Shown piece after piece: positions 43,518-49,149 of a stretch of DNA of 49,149 nt (the stretch's first letter is position 1; each line of letters opens with the position of its first letter). The translations under genes were made by a program, and so were the position numbers. The stretch comes from Arcanobacterium haemolyticum (GTDB lineage Bacteria; Actinomycetota; Actinomycetes; Actinomycetales; Actinomycetaceae): NCBI GenBank assembly GCA_021532125.1, contig JADYUX010000010.1, positions 1-49,149 on the forward strand. The letters run 5' to 3'. Under the pieces are notes generated by a model. The model saw nothing but the letters and a program-made list of their open reading frames with translations, was not told the DNA's origin and did not search any database.

Positions 43518-45032
43518 ATGACCCACCGAACTGTCCCCGACAACGTGCGCAATGTTCTTGTCATCATGACGGATCAACATCGCACTGACACGATCGGCTG
43601 CCTCGGCAACCCCCACGCTCAAACTCCCAACATTGATCGCATGGGTGAAGAAGGCTTTGCCTTCACGAACTGCTTCACCCCAACGGCGATTTGCACCCCG
43701 GCACGCGCCTCCCTCATCACAGGAAAACTCCCGGTTAAGCACCAGGTACTTGCCAATCCGGAATGGAATATCGCTTATCGCACCGAGATTCCGCTTGATG
43801 CGTGGACGTACACGCAGGAGTTGAGGGATAACGGCTACAACGTCGGTATCGTCGGCAAGTATCATTGCGGCCCCAATCTTCCGGATCAGTTCGGTATGGA
43901 CGACGACTCCTATTGGGGTGCGGAGAACCCGGTCGCGAACGAAAAATATGTTGCCTGGCTTGAGGAAAACAATCTTCCTCCGGTGTCGGCGCACGATTTC
44001 TGGCGCGGTAAGCTCCCCGGAAACCGAGACGGCCACATCATTGCCGCTCGCTTGAACCAACCAGAAGACGCCACCTTTGAGCGTTTCCTCGCTGACCGTG
44101 CCATCGAGAAACTCCGAGAATACGCTGCCGATTGGAAGAATTCCGGCAAGCCTTTCAGCCTCGATGTGCACTTCTTTGGGCCACACCTTCCTTACTTCTT
44201 GCCCGACGAGTGGTTTGACCTCATTGATCCCGACTGTGTCACACTCCCCGAAAACTTCGGCGACTCCCTCGTCGGCAAACCTCCGATTCAGCAGAATTAC
44301 GCAACCTATTGGTCAACGTCGTCGTTCTCCAACGACCAGTGGAAGAAACTTATTGCCGTCTATTGGGGATACGTCGCCATGATCGATTACGAGATCGGCA
44401 GAATTATGGATGCAGCCCGTGAGCTCGGTGTCCTCGACGACACAGCGGTGTTCTTCTGTGCTGATCACGGCGAGTTCACCGGCTCTCACCGAATGAACGA
44501 CAAGGGCCCGGCCATGTACGACGACATTTACAACGTCCCGTTCATCGCACACATCCCTGGCGTATCGACCGTGGGACGCTCCGATGCGTTCGTGTCGCTC
44601 ATTGATCTTCCGGCAACCGTCATGGAGATCGCCGGACTCGATACCTCCCTCGTTGAGGACGGCCGATCAATCGTCGATCTCACCCGCGGCGACGAAGTTG
44701 AGGGTTGGCGTGAGAACATCGTCTGCGAGTTCCACGGCCACCACTTCCCGCTTCAGCAGCGCATGCTCCGCACACGGGATTTCAAGCTCATCATCTCGCA
44801 TGAATCAATCAACGAGCTGTACGATTTGCGCCACGACCCTGCCGAGATGAACAACGTTTACACCGTGCCTGTGTACGACGACATTCGTCGAGAACTCGCC
44901 ACTGAGCTTTACACTCAGCTTCGCGAGCGCGGCGACCACTCCTTCGCCAAATGGATGGCTGCGATGACCGACTTCGACGTGCCGCTCGTCAACACTGCGC
45001 GATCAGATCTTGACGAAGTCCTCTCGAAGTAG
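43518..45032 (+). CDS. Cys-type sulfatase, cytoplasmic
   Basis: Formylglycine-dependent sulfate ester hydrolase of 504 residues. The activation motif is CTPARASLITG with Cys59 (C-x-P-x-R core), the residue converted to formylglycine. Metal ligands are visible in VIMTDQHRTDT (N-terminal Asp) and CADHGE (C-terminal Asp-His). Later segments YDDIYNVPFIAHIPG and the C-terminal DLRHDPAEMNNVY are typical of the family. No signal peptide is present, so it acts in the cytoplasm on imported substrate. The ATG at 43518 follows AGGAAAGAAG. The neighbouring anaerobic maturase should activate it. The substrate (mucin, glycosaminoglycan or plant sulfated sugar) is not determined. Confidence 0.93.
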   Translation: MTHRTVPDNVRNVLVIMTDQHRTDTIGCLGNPHAQTPNIDRMGEEGFAFTNCFTPTAICTPARASLITGKLPVKHQVLANPEWNIAYRTEIPLDAWTYTQELRDNGYNVGIVGKYHCGPNLPDQFGMDDDSYWGAENPVANEKYVAWLEENNLPPVSAHDFWRGKLPGNRDGHIIAARLNQPEDATFERFLADRAIEKLREYAADWKNSGKPFSLDVHFFGPHLPYFLPDEWFDLIDPDCVTLPENFGDSLVGKPPIQQNYATYWSTSSFSNDQWKKLIAVYWGYVAMIDYEIGRIMDAARELGVLDDTAVFFCADHGEFTGSHRMNDKGPAMYDDIYNVPFIAHIPGVSTVGRSDAFVSLIDLPATVMEIAGLDTSLVEDGRSIVDLTRGDEVEGWRENIVCEFHGHHFPLQQRMLRTRDFKLIISHESINELYDLRHDPAEMNNVYTVPVYDDIRRELATELYTQLRERGDHSFAKWMAAMTDFDVPLVNTARSDLDEVLSK

Positions 45033-45039
45033 CCGATGA

Positions 45040-45092
45040 TGTGGCAGCTTGATCTGCTGATTTACTGTGAGTCAGTTCGTTAAGCTGCCACA
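45040..45092 (+). promoter_or_regulatory. Long-spaced inverted repeat between the sulfatase and ROK regulator genes
   Basis: TGTGGCAGCTT (45040-45050) and AAGCTGCCACA (45082-45092) are perfect 11-bp inverted repeats separated by 31 bp, just after the sulfatase stop and 73 bp before the ROK regulator ATG. The structure could be a long-loop terminator or a paired operator for the ROK protein; the wide spacing and lack of a U-tract favour a protein-binding role. This is inferred from position. Confidence 0.5.
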
Positions 45093-45165
45093 ATCGTCCG
45101 GCACAATGACACATAGAGTCACCACTCATCCACGTCCATCAACGCCACGAAAAGAAGGCCCAGCC

Positions 45166-46380
45166 ATGGAGTACATGACCGCTCCCGAGCCGCTGACACT
45201 TGACGAACGCATCGTCGCCGCGCTCGCCACCGGTCCAGCGAGCCGCAGTCAGCTCTGCGATATTCTCCATGTCTCGCGCCCAGTCCTTGGCCGCTCCCTT
45301 GCTCGCCTCATGGACAGCGGTGTTGTTGTGTCGCTTGATGCCGACACTGTCACAGACGGCCTCACGCATGTGGGTCGAGGACGCCCGGTTCACTACCTTG
45401 CACTTGCCGACCGGCTCGCACACGCCGTCGGCATTGATATCGAACGAACCTCATGCACCGGAGTTATTCTCGACCGGCAGGGAAATATACTCGCCTCTGC
45501 TTCACTCTCCTACGATCGATTCGATGGTTGGTTCACACCGCTCTCTCTTCTGTGTGCACGCCTCGACGTTGCCGCCCGCGACGAAGGTCTCGACATGTCC
45601 GCCCTCACCGGCGTTGGCGTTGGCCTCCCCGTTCCCGTCGGGTACCGAGTTTGGCGTGAAGAGGAAGCCATCGCTCCCGTCGCAAGCGTCCTTCGCGACG
45701 AAATTGAAAAATATTGGAAAGCCCCCATTCTCGTCGATAATGCTGTCCGCATCGCGGCTCTCGGCGAAGCACGGTGGGGAGCGGGGAAGCACCACTCCAA
45801 CCAGTTGTATGTGCGCTTGTCCGGGGGTATAGGCGCGTGCGTCATCATCTCGTCAAAACTCGCGGGCGGCGGGCTGGGATACGCTGGCGAACTCGGTCAT
45901 ATCTCAGTGCCGGGCAATACAACGCCCTGCCAATGCGGAAAATCCGGCTGCCTTGAGACGGTAGCTTCAGCTTCCGCCGTATGCGCTGCTGCTGGCGTAT
46001 CGAACCTTTCCGGCCTTCGGCGCGCCCTCGACACTGGCGAACCTCGCGCCCACGATGCCCTCATTCGCGCATGTCAGGCGATGGGCCAGGCATGTGCCAA
46101 CGTCGTTCTCATGCTCAATCCCACGCGCATCATTCTGGGTGGTGATCTCGCCGCCACTGCTCCCGAAATCGTCGGGCACGTTCACTCGGCCATGCTCAAC
46201 GACCTCATCCCGTGCGTCGAATGGGACGTCGATGTCGTCACAGCAGAGCTCGACACCTACGGCGCCGCACGAGGCGCTGTAGCAGCGGTAGATACGCACC
46301 TCGCCGAACGCCGCGCCCACGCCCTTCTTGAAGCAAACCGCCAATTTGAGAACAACAGCCATAAGGGCGACGAAGCATGA
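45166..46380 (+). CDS. ROK-family transcriptional regulator
   Basis: Sugar-responsive repressor or activator of 404 residues. The N-terminal winged helix (about 10-70, LATGPASRSQLCDILHVSRPVLGRSLARL) binds DNA. The ROK domain follows (HAVGIDIERTSCTGVILDRQG), with the GGxGxCV-like loop and the zinc motif CQCGKSGCLE (about 255-264) after GELGHI. The ATG at 45166 follows AAAAGAAGG; the open frame starts earlier at 45067 but that part overlaps the inverted repeat at 45082-45092. It overlaps the maturase gene by 4 bp, so the two are translated together. It probably controls this cluster in response to the imported sugar. Confidence 0.9.
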   Translation: MEYMTAPEPLTLDERIVAALATGPASRSQLCDILHVSRPVLGRSLARLMDSGVVVSLDADTVTDGLTHVGRGRPVHYLALADRLAHAVGIDIERTSCTGVILDRQGNILASASLSYDRFDGWFTPLSLLCARLDVAARDEGLDMSALTGVGVGLPVPVGYRVWREEEAIAPVASVLRDEIEKYWKAPILVDNAVRIAALGEARWGAGKHHSNQLYVRLSGGIGACVIISSKLAGGGLGYAGELGHISVPGNTTPCQCGKSGCLETVASASAVCAAAGVSNLSGLRRALDTGEPRAHDALIRACQAMGQACANVVLMLNPTRIILGGDLAATAPEIVGHVHSAMLNDLIPCVEWDVDVVTAELDTYGAARGAVAAVDTHLAERRAHALLEANRQFENNSHKGDEA

Positions 46381-47846
46381 GCGCCATAACACACACCATG
46401 CCCAAGATCACCCGAACCCGACTCCCCTTCTCCGTCGTCGCCAAACCCACCGGAGCGGCCTGCAACCTCGATTGCGACTACTGCTTCTTCCTTTCCAAAG
46501 AGCTCCTCTACAACGTGCCTCGCCAACTCATGAGCGAAGAAACTGCACGCACCTACATCCAGGAATTTCTCGCAGCCAGCCCCGACGGCGACGTCACGAT
46601 GCTCTGGCAAGGCGGCGAACCTACCCTGCGGGGTCTGCCATTCTTCAGAAAAGTGATCGCCATGTGCGACGAACTTCGTCGCCCCACACAACACGTCACC
46701 CACGCCCTGCAAACCAACGGCACGCTCATCGACGAGGAGTGGGCGCGCTTCCTCCGAGAGCACGACTTTCTTGTGGGCATCTCCATTGACGGCCCCGAAC
46801 ACATCCACGACACCTACCGCGTCAATAAAGGACGACGAGGAACCCACAGCCTCGTCGTGCGCGGATGGAACAACCTGAAAAAGGCCGGTGTCCGCACCAA
46901 CATTCTCTGCACCGTTCACCATGCCAACCAGGACCATCCTCTCGAGGTCTATCGGTATTTTCGCGATGTCCTCGGAGCCGAACACATCCAGTTCATCCCC
47001 ATCGTTGAACGTGTCGAACGAGAAAACCTTGCCCAGGCCGAAGCAGGCTGGCGGCCTTCTCACAGTAAGGAGAAAAATTCACTCGCCGGCACCCGCCTCC
47101 TCTACCTCCAAACTGGTGATGCCGTCACATCCCGTTCCGTCGACCCTCACGCCTACGGAACCTTCCTCACGACGATTTTCGACGAATGGGTCCTCAACGA
47201 TGTCGGGCGTATTTTCATCCAGGATTTTGACGCAGCCCTCAACGCCATGTTCGGCATAGCAACCGTCTGCGTACATGCCCCGAGCTGCGGAAACAACTTC
47301 GCGCTCGAATTTAACGGCGACGTCTACACATGCGACCACTGGGTAGAACCCGACTGGAAACTCGGAAATATCGCCGACGAACCCTTCGCCGACCTAGCAG
47401 CCAGTGAGCGGATGCAGCGTTTCTCTCTCAAGAAAAATGCGGAACTCACCGAACAATGCCGAGCCTGCCCCTTCCTGCGCCTATGTTACGGCGGCTGCCC
47501 GAAAGATCGGTTTGTCGAGCCGAAAGAAGTCACGCCGAAAGAAACTTCGACAAACTCAATTGGCCGCTCAGTCTCAATTGGCCGCTCAGGGCCTGATGCG
47601 CCTAAACAAAATTACCTCTGCCCCGGCTACTACTCCTTCTACAAGGCAATCCGTCCCGACCTCGTCGCTATGGCGCGTCTCATCCGAAGCGGGCGTGCCC
47701 CAGCCGACATCATGGATCCTCACGTACGAGCAGCACTGCGCCCACGACAGGCATCATCTGATACGAATAAGCGTGTGACAACGCGTGACACGTCGCTACC
47801 GGCACTCAGCCCCACGCTCTCGTCCTCATCGAAAGGTCAAGCGTGA
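46377..47846 (+). CDS. Anaerobic sulfatase-maturating enzyme (radical SAM/SPASM)
   Basis: Oxidises the active-site Cys of sulfatases to formylglycine without oxygen; 489 residues, somewhat long. The radical SAM cluster motif is CNLDCDYC (Cys29, Cys33, Cys36), followed by MLWQGGEPTLRG. The SPASM cysteines for two auxiliary clusters lie in CVHAPSCG, YTCDHW, CRACPFLRLCYGGCPKDRF and LCPGYYSFY. A Lys/Thr/Ser-rich spacer of about 30 residues between the last cysteines contains a direct 18-bp duplication (47555-47590) and looks like a low-complexity insertion. The gene overlaps the ROK regulator by 4 bp (ATGA) and the permease by 4 bp (GTGA). The partner is almost certainly the sulfatase at 43518. 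Confidence 0.94.
   Translation: MSAITHTMPKITRTRLPFSVVAKPTGAACNLDCDYCFFLSKELLYNVPRQLMSEETARTYIQEFLAASPDGDVTMLWQGGEPTLRGLPFFRKVIAMCDELRRPTQHVTHALQTNGTLIDEEWARFLREHDFLVGISIDGPEHIHDTYRVNKGRRGTHSLVVRGWNNLKKAGVRTNILCTVHHANQDHPLEVYRYFRDVLGAEHIQFIPIVERVERENLAQAEAGWRPSHSKEKNSLAGTRLLYLQTGDAVTSRSVDPHAYGTFLTTIFDEWVLNDVGRIFIQDFDAALNAMFGIATVCVHAPSCGNNFALEFNGDVYTCDHWVEPDWKLGNIADEPFADLAASERMQRFSLKKNAELTEQCRACPFLRLCYGGCPKDRFVEPKEVTPKETSTNSIGRSVSIGRSGPDAPKQNYLCPGYYSFYKAIRPDLVAMARLIRSGRAPADIMDPHVRAALRPRQASSDTNKRVTTRDTSLPALSPTLSSSSKGQA
47555..47590 (+). repeat. 18-bp direct duplication inside the maturase gene
   Basis: The unit CTCAATTGGCCGCTCAGT/G occurs twice in tandem with one base different and adds six residues (SIGRSV/SIGRSG). 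It preserves the frame and lies in a variable spacer. Confidence 0.9.
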
Positions 47847-48598
47847 TCGTCACAGCCTCTCTCGTCGGACTTGCAATTGGAATCGTCGTCGGAGCACTCG
47901 GTGCTGGCGGCGGGATATTGTCAGTTCCCGCTCTCGTCTACCTCCTCGGGCAAAACCCTCACGACAGCGCCGCAGGATCACTCATCATCGTCGGGCTCAC
48001 GGCCGCCATTTCCATCATCTCCCCCGCTAAACGCCGCAACGTACGGTGGAGAGACGGAGCAATTTTCGGGGCTCTCTCCGTGATCGGCTCGGCGGTGGGA
48101 TCGAGACTCTCAGTTGCCATTTCCTCACGGACCCTCATGCTCACATTCGGCGTGCTCCTTATCGGTGTCGGGATAATCATGCTTCGACGAGGGCTGCATG
48201 TACGGCACGGGAACGGCGCTAACGAGAGCCGGCCTGTTGGCATCCTTGGACTGGTTGCAGCGGCAACACTTACCGGGCTGCTCACCGGTTTCTTCGGCGT
48301 TGGCGGCGGCTTCGCGGTTGTTCCCATGCTTGTCATTGCGCTCGGGTTCACCATGACCGAAGCCTCCGCCACCTCACTACTCGTCATGCTATTTGCCTCC
48401 GCGGCAGGGCTCATCGCGAGACTCGGCACAGATGTGACGATTCCTTGGCACGTCGTTCTTCCCTTCGCGGTCGCCTCAATGCTGGGTGGACTCTTGGGTG
48501 GGCCGCTCACACAGCGCGTGCCAAATTGGATTCTGACGACGATCTTCGGCGCACTTCTGCTTGCAGTTGCCGTTGCGACGATTGCCGGCGCATGGTGA
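47843..48598 (+). CDS. TauE/SafE (TSUP) family sulfite/sulfonate permease
   Basis: Membrane permease of 251 residues with about eight helices in two homologous halves: GIVVGALGAGGGILSVPALVYLLG near the N terminus and GLLTGFFGVGGGFAVVPMLVIALG in the second half, the typical TSUP pair of Gly-rich motifs. The start is GTG 47843, overlapping the maturase stop. Known members export sulfite, sulfoacetate or related oxyanions, so in this operon it may export the sulfate or sulfite released by the sulfatase. The direction and exact ion are inferred. Confidence 0.9.
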   Translation: MIVTASLVGLAIGIVVGALGAGGGILSVPALVYLLGQNPHDSAAGSLIIVGLTAAISIISPAKRRNVRWRDGAIFGALSVIGSAVGSRLSVAISSRTLMLTFGVLLIGVGIIMLRRGLHVRHGNGANESRPVGILGLVAAATLTGLLTGFFGVGGGFAVVPMLVIALGFTMTEASATSLLVMLFASAAGLIARLGTDVTIPWHVVLPFAVASMLGGLLGGPLTQRVPNWILTTIFGALLLAVAVATIAGAW

Positions 48599-49149
48599 GT
48601 GAGAGGTTGGGGTGGTGAAGGTTGATGGGATGGCGAGATTTGGATGATGAGGTTGGGATGGTGAGGGTTGAGGGGACAGCTGGAGTCGAAGTGACGAGGG
48701 TCGGGAGTTACAGCACCACAACACCGCGCCGCAACCGCGAAGGCTCGCAGTAACCGCAGAGCCAGGCGGTAAATACCGAGACTCACGAGTCTGGGAAGCT
48801 GCAACACAAAACATCGCACTGCAACTACGGAGCGAAGCAGTAACCACGGAACCTCGTCGAAGGTGCAGAGCTGTGCAATAGGCACATACCTACGCAGTAA
48901 CCGCAGAGCCAGATGGTAGATACAGAAGCTCACGAGAGTCGGGAGTTACAGCACCACAACACCGCACCGCAACCGCGGAGGCTCGCAGTAACCGCAGAGC
49001 CAGGCGGTAAATACCGAGACTCACGAGTCCGGGAAGCTGCAACACAAAACATCGCGCTGCAACTACGGAGCGAAGCAGTAACCACGGAACCTCGTCGAAG
49101 GTGCAGAGCTGTGCAATAGGCACATACCTACGCAGTAACCGCAGAGCCA
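48599..49149. other. Non-coding region with low-complexity and tandem repeats
   Basis: Bases 48599-48685 are purine-rich (GGTTG, GATGG motifs) and lie directly after the permease stop. From about 48690 to the window end the region is tandem repeat. No gene is supported: minus-strand frames such as 47959-48933 and 48890-49123 are repeat sequence, and the 238-bp period is not a multiple of three. Confidence 0.7.
48690..49149 (+). repeat. 238-bp tandem repeat (about two units, continuing beyond the window)
   Basis: GCAACCGCG with its flank occurs at 48731 and again at 48969, giving a period of 238 bp. Each unit has two related halves: about 91 bp (ATACAGAAGCTCACGAGAGT...) and about 147 bp (AAATACCGAGACTCACGAGT...). 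Both end in CGCAGTAACCGCAGAGCCA. Copies differ at only a few positions. The array runs off the right edge. A single diverged half-unit lies at about 41663-41725. Confidence 0.85.

Noticed and set aside
47959-48933. Minus-strand open frame of 324 codons antisense to the permease
   Set aside because: It runs through the tandem repeat into a well-supported permease gene; the 238-bp period breaks frame.
48690-49149. CRISPR-like array at the right end
   Set aside because: The repeated units are 238 bp long and contiguous, with no unique spacers of uniform size and no cas genes nearby.

Overview
The window looks like part of the chromosome of a moderately high-GC Gram-positive actinobacterium. Supporting signs are cell-wall sorting signals ending in Arg-rich tails, a CtpE-like P-type ATPase, UDP-galactopyranose mutase, frequent GTG starts and GGAGG-type ribosome binding sites. 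The surface proteins, the ThiM/ThiE/ThiD-TenA salvage operon and the anaerobic sulfatase module fit a host-associated member of the Actinomycetaceae (Arcanobacterium/Trueperella/Actinomyces-like). This placement is an inference, not a database match. I saw no rRNA, tRNA, CRISPR array, transposase, phage gene or sortase.

The first 27 kb (minus strand, read right to left) is a locus of giant cell-wall-anchored proteins in the order A-B-A'-B'. The A proteins (20731-27183 and 6937-13422) have a signal peptide, a beta-helix-like N-terminal region, InlB/Flg_new-like repeats, five copies of an unrecognised module of about 210 residues, two MucBP-like domains, a DEPSTPGT wall-spanning repeat and an LPFSG sorting signal. 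The B proteins (14431-20601 and 309-6755) have divergent N-terminal regions, then six or eight Cna-B isopeptide domains and an LPLTG sorting signal. The locus therefore looks like a duplicated two-gene module with conserved leaders and terminators. The upstream B gene (14431-20601) is interrupted by one in-frame TGA.

The middle (27.8-37.7 kb) carries housekeeping and transport genes: a MacA/MacB-type three-gene efflux operon, aroB, a CtpE-like P-type ATPase, a glycerophosphodiester phosphodiesterase and glf. Next, a TPP riboswitch controls a tightly overlapped thiamine salvage operon, thiM-thiE-thiD/tenA. The right end is a sulfated-sugar module: an MFS sugar porter, a cytoplasmic Cys-type sulfatase, a ROK regulator, an anaerobic sulfatase-maturating radical SAM enzyme and a TauE/SafE-family permease. 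Together these could import a sulfated sugar, remove its sulfate inside the cell and export the sulfur oxyanion.

Three signals are not explained by gene content. (1) The octamer TTCGTCGT/ACGACGAA occurs about 40 times by hand count, against about 1.5 expected by chance. It is balanced between orientations, lies in all reading frames, sits in disordered linkers and intergenic DNA, and twice forms inverted pairs. This resembles a DNA-uptake-type signal. (2) A short intergenic element bounded by TGGCGCA/TGCGCCA recurs near the surface-protein genes and upstream of aroB. (3) A 238-bp tandem repeat begins after the last gene and runs off the window, with a diverged relative near 41.66 kb.
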